Notes: generated by a model from the letters alone, not told the origin. Counted from the first letter of the stretch, positions 9,857 to 19,142 are shown. The stretch is 64,000 nucleotides of DNA from Serratia liquefaciens ATCC 27592 (GCF_000422085.1 NC_021741.1:1488001-1552000); one strand, 5' to 3'. A program made the numbers and translations.

Positions 9857-11323
9857 CTAACGCAGCGGGATTGAGAAGCGGAAGCAGGCACCGCGTTGCG
9901 GTTGTTCGATCAGTTGGATATCGCTGTCGTGCAGCAACAAAATGCGCCGCACGATCATCAATCCCAGCCCGCTGGCGTGGCGACGCGCGCTGCTCAGAAT
10001 AGAAGGGCGAACGAACAGATCGGCGCGCAGCTCCTGTGGGATACCGGGGCCACTGTCGTTAAGTTGAACCAGCACCTTGCCTGCCTGCTGCCAGAGCCGC
10101 ACTTCAATCTCGCCCCCCTGTGGCGTGTGGCGAATAGCGTTGTCCAGCAGGTTGGTCAACACGCGTTCAATCATGCTGACATCGGCGAACACCAATGGAA
10201 TGCCCGGGGCGATATCAGCCAGCAGCCGTTGCTGGCGAGCCTCGGCTGCCAGCTCGAACTTCTGGAACACATCCTGCACCAGCTCGCTGAGCGAGAACGG
10301 CTCTTTCTGCGGTTTCACCACGCCATACTCCAGCCGTGCCAGCTCGAACAGCTCCTGCGCCAGCCGACCAACCTTGCGGCTCTGCGCCAGCGCGATCTCC
10401 AGATAGCGTTGGCGATCGTTTTCACTCAGGCTGGCGGATTTTACCGACAGCGTTTCCAGGTAGCCGTGCAGCGAAGTCAGCGGGGTACGCAGGTCGTGCG
10501 AGATATTGGCGATAAACTCGCGGCGCTGTTGGTCCTGCTGTGAAAGCGACTGCCACTGTAAGGCGATGCGTTGCGCCATGCTGTTGAAGGCTTGCTGCAG
10601 TCGGCTGACCTCGTCGCGTCCGGCGGCGTCGACCGGCAGCGCGGCATAGGCCTGTACCGCAGCGATGCCGCCGCTGTCCAGCTCGCTGACCTGACGCGTA
10701 AGACGACGGATTGGCCGGGTGACCCAATAGAACGCGAATCCGCCGGCCAACAGGCTGAACAGCACCATCAGGCCCGATGACCACAGCGCCATAGAAACCG
10801 CAGAGCTAAACAGCGCGTTGCTGGCCAGCGCGTCGTAGTCTTCGCCCAGCAGCACCACGTACAAATAGCCTTCAACCTGACCATTGACCTTCAGCGGTGC
10901 GGCGCTGAACACTTTTCTGGCATTCGGGTTGCGCGGGTCATCGCCGTAAACCGGCATGCTGGCGCCATCGAACAAGGCCTGCAACGGCAGCAGATCCACT
11001 TTCTGGCGTTTCAGGTGGCCGGCCGGCGCGGCGTTGCCAATGATATTGCCCTGTTTGTCGAGCAGGTAGACCTCAACGCTGGGGTTTACCGCCATCAGCT
11101 GATCGAACAGGCTGTGAACCGAGGGGGCGTTCAGCCCGTTTTGCCCCAACAGCGGGTTACTGTCGGCAATGTGCTGCGCCAGATTACCGGACAACCGCTG
11201 GATCACCGCCTGGCTATACTGGGTACTGCTGCGCACCTGCATCCAGCCGGATATGGCGCAGCTGACTACCATCAGCAGTGCGAAGATCAGGGTCAGACGT
11301 TGCGTTAACGTAAGGTTTTTCAT
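9857..11323 (-). CDS. Sensor histidine kinase of a two-component system
   Basis: 488 aa. Order: membrane helix (about 10-28), periplasmic sensor region of about 130 residues, second helix (about 168-190), HAMP, HisKA with His in NISHDLRTPLTSLHGY, N box NLLDNAIRHTP and G boxes ending GLGLMIV. It is encoded three bases downstream of the response regulator at 11327-12040 and is surely its partner. The pair is divergent from the cytochrome/molybdoenzyme/Met-rich cluster that begins at 12191. By analogy with HprSR (YedVW), which controls msrPQ in E. coli, it may sense periplasmic oxidant stress and switch on that cluster; this is inference. Confidence 0.88.
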   Translation of the reverse strand: MKNLTLTQRLTLIFALLMVVSCAISGWMQVRSSTQYSQAVIQRLSGNLAQHIADSNPLLGQNGLNAPSVHSLFDQLMAVNPSVEVYLLDKQGNIIGNAAPAGHLKRQKVDLLPLQALFDGASMPVYGDDPRNPNARKVFSAAPLKVNGQVEGYLYVVLLGEDYDALASNALFSSAVSMALWSSGLMVLFSLLAGGFAFYWVTRPIRRLTRQVSELDSGGIAAVQAYAALPVDAAGRDEVSRLQQAFNSMAQRIALQWQSLSQQDQQRREFIANISHDLRTPLTSLHGYLETLSVKSASLSENDRQRYLEIALAQSRKVGRLAQELFELARLEYGVVKPQKEPFSLSELVQDVFQKFELAAEARQQRLLADIAPGIPLVFADVSMIERVLTNLLDNAIRHTPQGGEIEVRLWQQAGKVLVQLNDSGPGIPQELRADLFVRPSILSSARRHASGLGLMIVRRILLLHDSDIQLIEQPQRGACFRFSIPLR

Positions 11324-11326
11324 GAT

Positions 11327-12040
11327 TCACTCTTGCGGCGCTGCCGCGAATTTGTAGCCCATACCCCATACGGTGAGGATGCGCTCGGGTTCCGCCGGGT
11401 TGCTTTCAATCTTGATGCGCAGCCGGTTGATGTGGGTATTCACGGTGTGCTCATAGCCTTCGTGCTGATATCCCCACACCTGGTTGAGCAGGCTCAAGCG
11501 GGAAAAGACCTTGCCGGGGTGTTTGGCAAAAAAATACAGCAGGTCGAATTCACGCGGCGTCAGGTCGATGGCTTGATGATTCAACAGCACTTCACGCGCA
11601 ATCGGATCGATGGTCAGGCCGTCAAAGCTCAAGGTGCCGGCGTCCATTTTCAGGTTGCGGCTCATGGCTTCCTGACGGCGAAACAGTGCCTTAACCCTGG
11701 CCACCAGTTCCAGCATCGAAAAGGGTTTGGCGAGATAGTCGTCGGCACCGAGTTCCAACCCCAGCACGCGATGTACCTCGCTGGATCGCGCGCTGGTGAT
11801 GATGATCGGCGTGTAGCGCGTCATGTTGCGCGCGCGGCGGCAGATCTCCAACCCATCGATCCCCGGTAGCATCAAATCGAGGATCAATGCGTCCCAGCCG
11901 CCCTGTTCCAGCATCGCCATCCCCAGATTGCCATCGGCGGCATGGCTGATGTCATAACCCTCGTCGCGCAGATGTAACTGCAGCAGCTCTGCGATATTGC
12001 CGTCATCCTCGACGATTAAAATTTTCTTTGGCTTTTCCAT
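11327..12040 (-). CDS. OmpR-family response regulator
   Basis: 237 aa. The receiver domain has the acidic pair EDD near residue 11, the phospho-acceptor Asp in LILDLMLPGIDG, Thr/Ser and Lys switch residues (TSAR, LAKPF). The winged-helix output domain follows (LTPREFDLLYFFAKHPGKVF, HTVNTHINRLRIKIE, VWGMGYKF). It is first in the operon with the kinase at 9857-11323. The 150-base gap to the divergent cytochrome gene is where its binding sites should lie. The cognate sites were not identified by eye. Confidence 0.9.
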   Translation of the reverse strand: MEKPKKILIVEDDGNIAELLQLHLRDEGYDISHAADGNLGMAMLEQGGWDALILDLMLPGIDGLEICRRARNMTRYTPIIITSARSSEVHRVLGLELGADDYLAKPFSMLELVARVKALFRRQEAMSRNLKMDAGTLSFDGLTIDPIAREVLLNHQAIDLTPREFDLLYFFAKHPGKVFSRLSLLNQVWGYQHEGYEHTVNTHINRLRIKIESNPAEPERILTVWGMGYKFAAAPQE

Positions 12041-12190
12041 TCTCTCACCGCTGATTGCCAGGCCTTAGTGAAGTCTACACAACCACCGGAGCCTGAGTTA
12101 TCACATTTTATTTAACTTTGCGTGAGGTCTTGGGGAACAAATCGGACGGATACTCAGCCCATCGAAACCGCCACCGTCAGGAGAGACGTC

Positions 12191-12802
12191 ATGGCCATGT
12201 CCATTACGCCGGAGAAACCCGCACTGATCCACCCGCTGTGGCTGCGCCTGACGCATTGGTTGAATGCGTTGGCGATGCTGATCATGGTCACCAGCGGGTG
12301 GCGCATCTACAACGCTTCCCCGCTGTTCAACTTCAGTTTTATCAATGAGCTGACGCTGGGCGGTTGGTTGGGTGGGGCGCTCCAATGGCACTTCGCCGGC
12401 ATGTGGCTGTTTGGGATCAACGGGTTGTGTTATCTGCTGATCAATCTGTTCAGCGGCCGTTTGAAACGCAAATTTTGGCCGCTCAGCCCAAAAGCCTTGT
12501 TGAGCGATCTGCTGGCAGCGCTGCGGGGCAAACTCGGTCATAGCGATTTGCGTCATTACAACATGGTACAGCGAGCTGCTTATCTGTTTGTGATGGTGGC
12601 AGGCGTAGTGATGGTGATATCTGGCCTGGTGTTGTGGAAGTCGGTGCAATTTCCGCTGCTGCGCGAATTGCTCGGCGGCTATGAAGCGGCACGTTATATC
12701 CACTTTTACGCCATGTCGGCGCTGGTGGGGTTTGTAGTAGTGCACCTGGTCATGGTGGCGCTGGTACCACGCACGCTGTTGGCCATGCTGCGTGGACGTT
12801 AA
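12191..12802 (+). CDS. Cytochrome b561-type membrane subunit
   Basis: 203 aa from the ATG at 12191, with AGGAGA at 12179-12184. It has four to five membrane helices with His residues placed for b-haem (RLTHWLNALAMLIMVTSGWR, LQWHFAGMWLF, IHFYAMSALVGFVVVHLVMV). This is the cytochrome b561 / nickel-dependent hydrogenase b-type family. It probably takes electrons from quinol and passes them to the exported molybdoenzyme encoded 10 bases downstream, the same logic as MsrQ (YedZ) serving MsrP (YedY), though the fold family may differ. Quinol as donor is inference. Confidence 0.85.
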   Translation: MAMSITPEKPALIHPLWLRLTHWLNALAMLIMVTSGWRIYNASPLFNFSFINELTLGGWLGGALQWHFAGMWLFGINGLCYLLINLFSGRLKRKFWPLSPKALLSDLLAALRGKLGHSDLRHYNMVQRAAYLFVMVAGVVMVISGLVLWKSVQFPLLRELLGGYEAARYIHFYAMSALVGFVVVHLVMVALVPRTLLAMLRGR

Positions 12803-12812
12803 GGAGAACCCG

Positions 12813-13601
12813 ATGAAAACAGATAAACCCCTTATCAGCCTGAGTGAAGGCCGGGAGATTGTCAGGGAAGCACAGCAGTTGCTGGCGCGTCAATTGACCT
12901 CCTCTTCACGCCGCCGTTTTCTGCGTAACGGGTTGACGCTGGGTGGCATTGCGATGCTCACCGGCTGTGACCTTAGCGACAACACCCATGTGGAACAGGC
13001 GTTGAGCCGTATCTCGCGCTTTAACGATCGGGTGCAGGGGTGGCTGTTTAACGCCGACCATTTGGCACCGGTGTATGCCGAGTCGCAGATTACTCGTCCG
13101 TTCCCGTTCAACGCGTTTTACGCCGAGGAAGAGGCGCCGGATATCAATGGCGAGGATTATCGGTTGGAGGTCAGTGGGTTAGTGCTGAATAAGCAGCCGT
13201 GGACCTTGCCGCAATTGCACAGCATGACGCAAATCAGCCAGGTGACGCGCCATATCTGCGTTGAAGGTTGGAGCGCCATCGGTAAGTGGGGGGGCGTACC
13301 CTTTGCGCAATTTTTGCAGGCGATCGGCGCGGACCTGAGCGCCAACTATGTCAGCTTCAAATGCGCCGACGACTACTACACCAGCATCGACATGGCCACG
13401 GCGCTGCATCCGCAAACCATTATGGCGCTGACTTACGATGGCCAGATCCTGCCGCGTAAATACGGCTATCCGATGAAGCTGCGCATGCCGACCAAGCTCG
13501 GCTACAAGAACCCGAAACATATTCAGGTCATAGAGATCACCAACCGCTTTCCCGGCGGCTACTGGGAAGATCAAGGTTACAACTGGTTTGGCGGCAGCTA
13601 A
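12813..13601 (+). CDS. Tat-exported molybdopterin-dependent oxidoreductase (sulfite oxidase/MsrP-like)
   Basis: 262 aa. The start at 12813 has AAGGAG upstream and is 10 bases past the cytochrome stop. The N-terminus carries a twin-arginine motif (SSRRRFLRNG, about 31-40) followed by a hydrophobic stretch ending in LTGC (Cys52), so it may be a Tat-exported lipoprotein. The catalytic domain is the sulfite-oxidase Moco fold; the molybdenum-ligand Cys is expected at Cys149 in RHICVEGWSAIGKWGG. The family includes MsrP, which reduces protein-bound methionine sulfoxide in the periplasm. The neighbouring gene encodes a methionine-rich periplasmic protein, a likely substrate. The substrate assignment is inferred, not shown. 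Confidence 0.87.
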   Translation: MKTDKPLISLSEGREIVREAQQLLARQLTSSSRRRFLRNGLTLGGIAMLTGCDLSDNTHVEQALSRISRFNDRVQGWLFNADHLAPVYAESQITRPFPFNAFYAEEEAPDINGEDYRLEVSGLVLNKQPWTLPQLHSMTQISQVTRHICVEGWSAIGKWGGVPFAQFLQAIGADLSANYVSFKCADDYYTSIDMATALHPQTIMALTYDGQILPRKYGYPMKLRMPTKLGYKNPKHIQVIEITNRFPGGYWEDQGYNWFGGS

Positions 13602-13659
13602 CGACGGCCCCAACTATCCCCGGCACACAGGTGCTTTTTAAATGAGAAAAGGAAATACC

Positions 13660-14010
13660 ATGAAAAAGTTATTCGCAGTAATGATGTGTAGCGCGTTGAT
13701 GTTAGGTTCCCTCGGTGCCAATGCCGCCGACAGCATGGGCAAAGACGCGATGAAAAAAGACGGCATGAGCCAGATGTCGCACGACGGTATGGCCAAAGAC
13801 GGCATGAAAAAAGAGTGTATGGGCAAGGATTGCATGAAGAAAGACGGCATGGGCAAAGATGCCATGGGCAAAGATGCCATGGGCAAAGATGCCATGAAAC
13901 ATGATGGCATGAAGAAAGACAGCATGGGTAAAGACGCCATGAAGCATGACGGCATGAAGAAAGACAGTATGAGTAAAGACGCTATGCAAAAAGACGCTAT
14001 GGGGCAGTAA
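13660..14010 (+). CDS. Methionine-rich MXKDX-repeat periplasmic protein
   Basis: 116 aa from the ATG at 13660 (AAAAGGA upstream); the ATG at 13642 is less likely because it lies before the signal peptide. A signal peptide ends at ANA (residue 22). The mature ~94 residues are almost wholly five-residue units of the form M-x-K-D-x (for example MGKDA, MKKDG, MKHDG), with 19 methionines by my count and two cysteines. This is the 'pentapeptide MXKDX repeat' family, of no established function. Its place directly after a MsrP-like molybdoenzyme recalls MrpX of Azospira suillum, a methionine-rich peptide that scavenges hypochlorite and is regenerated by YedY1. Copper binding by the Met-rich chain is the alternative. 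It is surely highly charged and disordered. Confidence 0.85.
   Translation: MKKLFAVMMCSALMLGSLGANAADSMGKDAMKKDGMSQMSHDGMAKDGMKKECMGKDCMKKDGMGKDAMGKDAMGKDAMKHDGMKKDSMGKDAMKHDGMKKDSMSKDAMQKDAMGQ
13849..13893 (+). repeat. Three exact 15-base tandem repeats inside the MXKDX gene
   Basis: Three perfect tandem copies of ATGGGCAAAGATGCC (MGKDA). They lie in a larger array of imperfect 15-base units from about 13735 to 14007. The unit is a multiple of three, so slippage would change repeat number without breaking the frame. Confidence 0.85.
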
Positions 14011-14020
14011 GCCGCCGCGC

Positions 14021-14060
14021 CCCGCAGCCGGATGGACGCGGGTTTAATCCCGGCTGCGGG
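14021..14060 (+). other. Intercistronic stem-loop after the MXKDX gene
   Basis: CCCGCAGCCGG (14021-14031) pairs exactly with CCGGCTGCGGG (14050-14060), leaving an 18-base loop. No T-run follows and the next gene starts 20 bases on, so it more likely protects or limits the upstream mRNA than terminates it fully. It would allow the Met-rich protein to be made in excess over the downstream gene. Confidence 0.5.
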
Positions 14061-14080
14061 CAAGTACAACGGGAGGGACG

Positions 14081-14551
14081 ATGGTTCAGACAATGTGGCT
14101 GCAGCGCTTTAAGCGCTCGAACTGGGACGTGGCCTTTGTGCGGCTGGCGCTGGTGGTGATCTTCGCCGCTTTCGGCTATGCCAAGTGGTTTGATTATGAA
14201 GCGCAGGGGCTGGTGCCTCTGATTGGTAATAGCCCGCTGCTGGCCTGGATGCACGATGTGTTTGGCATTCGCGGTGCCAGTTATGCGTTAGGGGTTGCCG
14301 AGTGGAGCTTTGGTCTTTTGCTGCTGGCCGGTTTTTGGTCGCGACGTTTGGGGTTATTGGGGGCGGTGGGATCGACGCTGACTTATCTGACGACCCTGAC
14401 GCTGATCTTCTCCACTCCGGGTGCCTGGGAAGTTTCGGCCGGTGGCTTTCCGGCGATGGGGGGAGCCACCAGCTTTCTGCTAAAAGATCTGGTGTTATTG
14501 GCGGGTTCGATACTGCTGCTAAAAGCCGACTTGCCTGACGATATACCGTAA
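14081..14551 (+). CDS. DUF417 family inner-membrane protein, RclC-like
   Basis: 156 aa with about four membrane helices. The order of motifs (FVRLALVVIFAAFGYAKWFD, IGNSPLLAWM, GVAEWSFGLLLLAGFWSRRL, SFLLKDLVLLAGSILLL) follows the DUF417/YkgB family, whose best-known member RclC of E. coli is in the reactive-chlorine resistance regulon. A GGGAGGG ribosome binding site precedes the start at 14081. It is the last gene of the cluster and ends at a terminator shared with convergent betT. It fits an oxidant-defence role for the cluster; the molecular activity of the family is not known. Confidence 0.82.
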   Translation: MVQTMWLQRFKRSNWDVAFVRLALVVIFAAFGYAKWFDYEAQGLVPLIGNSPLLAWMHDVFGIRGASYALGVAEWSFGLLLLAGFWSRRLGLLGAVGSTLTYLTTLTLIFSTPGAWEVSAGGFPAMGGATSFLLKDLVLLAGSILLLKADLPDDIP

Positions 14552-14554
14552 AAA

Positions 14555-14583
14555 AAGGCGCAGTTTTTAAACTGCGCCTTTTG
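14555..14583. terminator. Bidirectional Rho-independent terminator between the DUF417 gene and betT
   Basis: GGCGCAGTTT (14557-14566) pairs with AAACTGCGCC (14569-14578), with an A-run on the left and T-run on the right. It can therefore stop transcription from both convergent genes. Confidence 0.85.
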
Positions 14584-14598
14584 GCCATGATGAACGGA

Positions 14599-16638
14599 TC
14601 ACATATCCGGGAAGGTCAAGGTATTGCCCGGCGCCTCACGGTGGATATGCACAAAGTTCAGGTGTTTCTCATACTGATCGAGAATATCGCCGATCACCTG
14701 CTCTTTGCTGTAATCCATCAGGTCATTGCCCTGGGTGCCTTCCATCAGGAAGGTTTCCAACCGGTAGTAATGCGACTTACCGGAGCGAGCACGATAGGTA
14801 AAGCCCGGCACCGAATAGCGCTGTGGCCAGATCTGGTAGATGAAGTTCTGCTCTTCGCCCAGATGCACCAGCAGCTCCAGATGGCTCAAACGTTCATCTT
14901 CGGTCGGCGGTACCTCACTGAATTCCACTTTGGCACCGCGCAGTTCCAGCTCACGCGCCACTTCTTGCATCGCCGGTCGGCAACGGGTATCCAGCATTTT
15001 CTGCGTGTACTGCGTGCCAGGATAATTCATTACGCGCGACAGGCGCTGTTTCCAGTTGAGCACGTCATTGCTGGACACCGGCATTGGCGCACTGGTGTTC
15101 AACGCGCTGGCTTTGCGGTAATCCTCTACCCGCAATGACTTATACAATCCGGCCATCACGAAGAAGATCACAAAGCTGAACGGCAGGCCCATGATCACCG
15201 TGGTTTTTTGCAACGCGGGCACGCCGTCGGTCATCAGCATGCCGATGGTCAGCAGGCCAATGGTTATTGACCAAAAAATACGTAGCCAGTTGGGCGCATC
15301 GTTGTTGATGTCGCTCAGACGCGAGGTGAAGTTACCCAAAACCAGTGAACCTGAATCCGCCGACGTGACGTAGAACAGCAGGCCAGTGATGGTTGCCACC
15401 GAGGCGCTGAAGGTGAAGCCCGGATACTGAGCCAGCAGGCTGTAGAAACCGCGTTCCGGATACTGCATTACTTCCTGCGCGAAAGCGGCGTTACCGTGAA
15501 TGATCTGATACAGCGCGCTGTTGCCGAAAATCGACAGCCACAGCAGGGTGAACACGAAAGGAATAATCAGCGTACCGACTACAAATTGGCGGATGGTGCG
15601 CCCACGCGAAATACGCGCCAGGAACAGGCCGACAAACGGCGCCCAGGCCACCCACCAGGCCCAGAAGAACAGGGTCCAGTTGTTCATCCATTCTACCGGA
15701 CGATCGAAGGCGAAGCTGTTAAGGGTCATCCCCATAAAGCGGTTAACGTAGTCGCCAACGTTGAGCACCAGCGCATTGAGCAGGAATTCGGTATCTCCGA
15801 AGAACAGCACGAACATGATCAGCCCCAACGCCAACAGCACGTTGAGTTCGGACAGAATGCGGATGCCCTTGTTAACGCCTGAGGTCACCGAAATGGTCGC
15901 CATGATCACTGAAAGCAGGATCAGCGCGGCCTGAACCGTCAGGTTTTCCGGAATGTGGAACAGAACTTTCAGCCCGTAGTTCAACTGCACTACGCCAATA
16001 CCCAGCGTGGTGGCGATGCCGAAGATAGTGCCCAGCACGGCCGCTATGTCTACGCTGTGGCCGATCGGGCCGTTGATGCGTTTACCGAAAATCGGGTAGA
16101 GCGCCGAACGGATGGTCAACGGCAGGTTATAGCGGTAGCTGAAGTAGCCGAGGGCGATGCCCATCAGCGCATACATCGACCAGCCGGTCAGCCCGTAGTG
16201 GAACAGTGTCCACACCATGGCCTGGCGGGCGGCTTCCATCGTCTGGCCCTGGCCTTCCGGTGGCATCATATATTGCGTCACCGGTTCGGCGACCGAGAAG
16301 AACATCAGATCGATGCCGATGCCGGCGGCGAACAGCATCGCTGCCCAACTCATCAGGCTGAATTCGGGTTTCGACTGTTCTGGCCCGAGCTTGATCGAAC
16401 CGAAGCGCGACGCGGCGATAAACACCACAAATACGATGTACAGAGTAGCGGCCAGCAGGTAATACCAGCCGAAGGTGGTTGAAACCCAATTCAGGGTGCG
16501 GGTGATCCATCGCCCGGAGAAATCGGTAAAAAAGATGGTCATCAGCGAGAAGGCCAGAATCAGCCCCGCCGAGGTAAAGAAAACCACCGGATTAAGGCCA
16601 TCCTTTTGTGGTTTTGAGGAGGTTTCGCGTGTTGTCAT
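14599..16638 (-). CDS. betT: High-affinity choline transporter BetT
   Basis: 679 aa from the ATG at 16638, which has AGAGGAAG upstream on the minus strand and gives the usual BetT length; an upstream in-frame ATG at 16743 adds 35 unlikely residues. It is a BCCT-family carrier with 12 membrane helices. Family-typical stretches include FAAGIGIDLMFFSVAEPVTQ, FHYGLTGWSMYALMG and the choline/betaine-binding WWVAWAPFVGLFLARISRGR. A long cytoplasmic C-terminal domain (~180 aa) regulates activity osmotically in the E. coli protein. It is divergent from betIBA as in E. coli, with a BetI operator between them, and supplies choline for betaine synthesis. Confidence 0.96.
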   Translation of the reverse strand: MTTRETSSKPQKDGLNPVVFFTSAGLILAFSLMTIFFTDFSGRWITRTLNWVSTTFGWYYLLAATLYIVFVVFIAASRFGSIKLGPEQSKPEFSLMSWAAMLFAAGIGIDLMFFSVAEPVTQYMMPPEGQGQTMEAARQAMVWTLFHYGLTGWSMYALMGIALGYFSYRYNLPLTIRSALYPIFGKRINGPIGHSVDIAAVLGTIFGIATTLGIGVVQLNYGLKVLFHIPENLTVQAALILLSVIMATISVTSGVNKGIRILSELNVLLALGLIMFVLFFGDTEFLLNALVLNVGDYVNRFMGMTLNSFAFDRPVEWMNNWTLFFWAWWVAWAPFVGLFLARISRGRTIRQFVVGTLIIPFVFTLLWLSIFGNSALYQIIHGNAAFAQEVMQYPERGFYSLLAQYPGFTFSASVATITGLLFYVTSADSGSLVLGNFTSRLSDINNDAPNWLRIFWSITIGLLTIGMLMTDGVPALQKTTVIMGLPFSFVIFFVMAGLYKSLRVEDYRKASALNTSAPMPVSSNDVLNWKQRLSRVMNYPGTQYTQKMLDTRCRPAMQEVARELELRGAKVEFSEVPPTEDERLSHLELLVHLGEEQNFIYQIWPQRYSVPGFTYRARSGKSHYYRLETFLMEGTQGNDLMDYSKEQVIGDILDQYEKHLNFVHIHREAPGNTLTFPDM

Positions 16639-17051
16639 CGTCTTCCTCTGTTTTTTAACAACTGAGTAAAATCGTGCCCACACACCAGCCTGAACGGACG
16701 CATCGGCGCCGTCCGGAAAAGTGCGGATATAAAGCCGCGGCAATCGCTATTCTGCTTGCCAAAGATTGCCGCTTTGCTTGTTAACGAAACAGAAAATCGT
16801 TTCGTGGTGGGAACCGCTTACAGACACTGATTTTGGTCAGATTCGTTAAATACCTCACAAAAATCAGCCAGTTCCACAACCGAAAAGTACATATTTGTAA
16901 CCAAGCGGTAATAAAATATATGCAATTTTTATTGAACGTTCAATCAAAAAAAAGTTTAATAGTGAGCATGAAGACCAAGTTCAGCAGGTGAAAAGGGCGT
17001 GAAGTCCCGCCGCTGAGACGAGGCCGAAGTCGGTTTTGTGAGAGTCGAATT
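16639..17051. promoter_or_regulatory. Divergent betT/betIBA control region, 413 bases
   Basis: No gene. It is AT-rich in the middle (16790-16980) and holds the palindromic BetI operator at 16931-16944. Promoters for both directions must lie here. In E. coli this region also answers to ArcA and osmotic stress, which I cannot confirm from the sequence. Confidence 0.7.
16931..16944. promoter_or_regulatory. BetI operator
   Basis: ATTGAACGTTCAAT is a perfect 14-base palindrome, flanked by T-rich and A-rich sides that extend the symmetry. It agrees with the BetI site as I know it (TTGATTGxACGTTCAAT). It lies about 108 bases before betI and about 290 before betT; BetI represses until choline binds. 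Confidence 0.85.
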
Positions 17052-17648
17052 ATGCCAAAGGTAGGAATGCAGCCAATCAGAAGGCAGCAGTTGATAGATG
17101 CCACGCTGGCCGCGGTGAACGAAGTGGGAATGCATGACGCCACCATCGCGCAAATAGCGCGGCGGGCCGGAGTTTCCAACGGCATCATCAGCCATTATTT
17201 CAAGGACAAGAACGGCCTGCTGGAAGCCACTATGCGCTATTTGATTAGCCATTTGGGCGAGGCGGTGAAGCTGCGGCTACAGGCGTTAAGCGACCAGAGC
17301 CCGGCATCACGGCTGCAGGCGATCGTCGCCGGTAACTTCGACGACAGCCAGATCAACAGTGCAGCGATGAAAACCTGGCTGGCGTTTTGGGCCAGCAGCT
17401 TACACCAGCCGCAGCTTAATCGGCTGCAACAGGTGAACGGCCGTCGGCTGTATTCCAACCTGTGTGCCGAATTTAGTCGCCAACTGCCCAAGGCGCAGGC
17501 GCGACTGGCAGCCAAAGGATTGGCAGCACTGATTGACGGCCTGTGGCTGCGCAGTGCGTTGCGCGGCGCGGCGTTCAACCAGAAGCAGGCGATAGCACTC
17601 ACGACCGAATACATTACGTTTCAACTCCGGGGGCAAACGCCACCCTGA
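17052..17648 (+). CDS. betI: Choline-responsive TetR-type repressor BetI
   Basis: 198 aa. The N-terminal TetR helix-turn-helix ([20 protein letters not shown]) and the opening [19 protein letters not shown] match BetI closely, as do later segments ([34 protein letters not shown]). BetI represses betT and betIBA and is relieved by choline. It is the first gene of the betIBA operon; betB begins 20 bases downstream. Confidence 0.96.
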   Translation: MPKVGMQPIRRQQLIDATLAAVNEVGMHDATIAQIARRAGVSNGIISHYFKDKNGLLEATMRYLISHLGEAVKLRLQALSDQSPASRLQAIVAGNFDDSQINSAAMKTWLAFWASSLHQPQLNRLQQVNGRRLYSNLCAEFSRQLPKAQARLAAKGLAALIDGLWLRSALRGAAFNQKQAIALTTEYITFQLRGQTPP

Positions 17649-17668
17649 GGATAACCCAAGGAGAACCT

Positions 17669-19141
17669 ATGTCCCGTTTTGGCTTACAGAAGCTCTATAT
17701 TAATGGTGCCTATGTAGACAGTACCGATGGAAAAACTTTCAACGCGGTTAACCCGGCGAACGGTGAAGTGCTTGCCGAGATCCAGTCCGCCAGCGCTGAA
17801 GACGTCAACCGTGCGGTGGCCAGTGCAGCCAGCGGACAGAAAGTGTGGGCGGCGATGACGGCGATGGAACGTTCTCGTATTCTGCGCCGTGCGGTGGATA
17901 TTCTGCGTGAACGCAACGACGAACTGGCCGCGCTGGAAACGTTGGATACCGGCAAGGCCATGTCGGAAACCACGGCAGTGGATATCGTTACCGGTGCCGA
18001 CGTATTGGAATATTATGCGGGTCTGATCCCGGCGATCGAAGGCCAGCAGATCCCGCTGCGTGACAGCGCCTTTGTTTATACCCGCCGTGAGCCCCTGGGC
18101 GTGGTGGCCGGTATTGGCGCCTGGAACTACCCGATCCAGATTGCCCTGTGGAAATCCGCACCGGCACTGGCGGCAGGCAACGCGATGATCTTCAAACCCA
18201 GTGAAGTCACTTCCCTGACGGCGCTGAAGCTGGCGGAAATCTATACCGAAGCCGGTTTGCCGGACGGCGTATTCAACGTGGTCACCGGCAGCGGCGCAGA
18301 AGTCGGCCAGTACCTGACCGATCATCCCGGCATTGCCAAGGTGTCCTTCACCGGCGGTGTCAAAACCGGTAAGAAAGTGATGGCTAACGCCTCAGGTTCG
18401 ACGCTGAAAGAAGTCACCATGGAGCTGGGTGGCAAATCCCCGCTGATTATTTTTGACGACGCCTGCCTGGATCGCGCCGCCGATATCGCCATGATGGCCA
18501 ACTTCTACAGCTCCGGCCAGGTGTGCACCAACGGGACTCGAGTATTTGTCCCCGCAGCGTTGCAGGCCGAGTTCGAAGCCAAAATCCTCGAACGCGTTAA
18601 GCGCATCCGCCTGGGAGATCCTACCGATCCACAAACCAACTTCGGCCCGCTGGTCAGCTTCGCGCATATGGAGTCGGTATTACGCTTCATCGAAAGCGGC
18701 AAGAAAAGCGGCGCTCGCCTGTTGTGCGGCGGCGAACGTGTGACTGAGGGTGAATACGCCAAAGGGGCTTATGTGGCGCCGACGGTATTTACCGACTGCG
18801 GTGACGAGATGGAGATCGTGCGCGAAGAGATCTTTGGGCCGGTCATGAGCATTCTCACTTACCACAGCGAAGAAGAAGTGGTACGCCGTGCGAACGACAC
18901 CACCTTCGGCCTGGCTGCCGGTTTGGTGACGAACGATCTGACCCGGGCGCATCGGGTGATCCACCAGTTGGAGGCCGGTATTTGCTGGATCAACACCTGG
19001 GGTGAATCGGCGCCGGAAATGCCGGTCGGCGGGTACAAGCAGTCTGGCGTCGGCCGTGAAAATGGCCTCAGTACGCTGGAACATTACACCCAGGTCAAAT
19101 CGGTACAAGTCGAGCTGGGCGAATATATTTCCATCTTTTAA
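17669..19141 (+). CDS. betB: Betaine aldehyde dehydrogenase BetB
   Basis: 490 aa from the ATG at 17669 (CAAGGAGAACCT upstream). The longer open frame from 17543 overlaps betI and is rejected. An aldehyde dehydrogenase: catalytic Cys in [11 protein letters not shown], catalytic Glu in [13 protein letters not shown]-binding [10 protein letters not shown] and IFGPVMSI near the C-terminus. It oxidises betaine aldehyde to glycine betaine, the second step of osmoprotectant synthesis from choline. It lies between betI and betA in one operon, but the betB-betA gap is widened by an intergenic repeat element. Confidence 0.96.
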   Translation: MSRFGLQKLYINGAYVDSTDGKTFNAVNPANGEVLAEIQSASAEDVNRAVASAASGQKVWAAMTAMERSRILRRAVDILRERNDELAALETLDTGKAMSETTAVDIVTGADVLEYYAGLIPAIEGQQIPLRDSAFVYTRREPLGVVAGIGAWNYPIQIALWKSAPALAAGNAMIFKPSEVTSLTALKLAEIYTEAGLPDGVFNVVTGSGAEVGQYLTDHPGIAKVSFTGGVKTGKKVMANASGSTLKEVTMELGGKSPLIIFDDACLDRAADIAMMANFYSSGQVCTNGTRVFVPAALQAEFEAKILERVKRIRLGDPTDPQTNFGPLVSFAHMESVLRFIESGKKSGARLLCGGERVTEGEYAKGAYVAPTVFTDCGDEMEIVREEIFGPVMSILTYHSEEEVVRRANDTTFGLAAGLVTNDLTRAHRVIHQLEAGICWINTWGESAPEMPVGGYKQSGVGRENGLSTLEHYTQVKSVQVELGEYISIF

Positions 19142-19142
19142 A

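Noticed and set aside
13702..13989. 95-codon minus-strand frame made of repeats (H-A-V-F type)
   Set aside because: Produced by the antisense of the MXKDX repeat array; no signal peptide or ribosome binding site.
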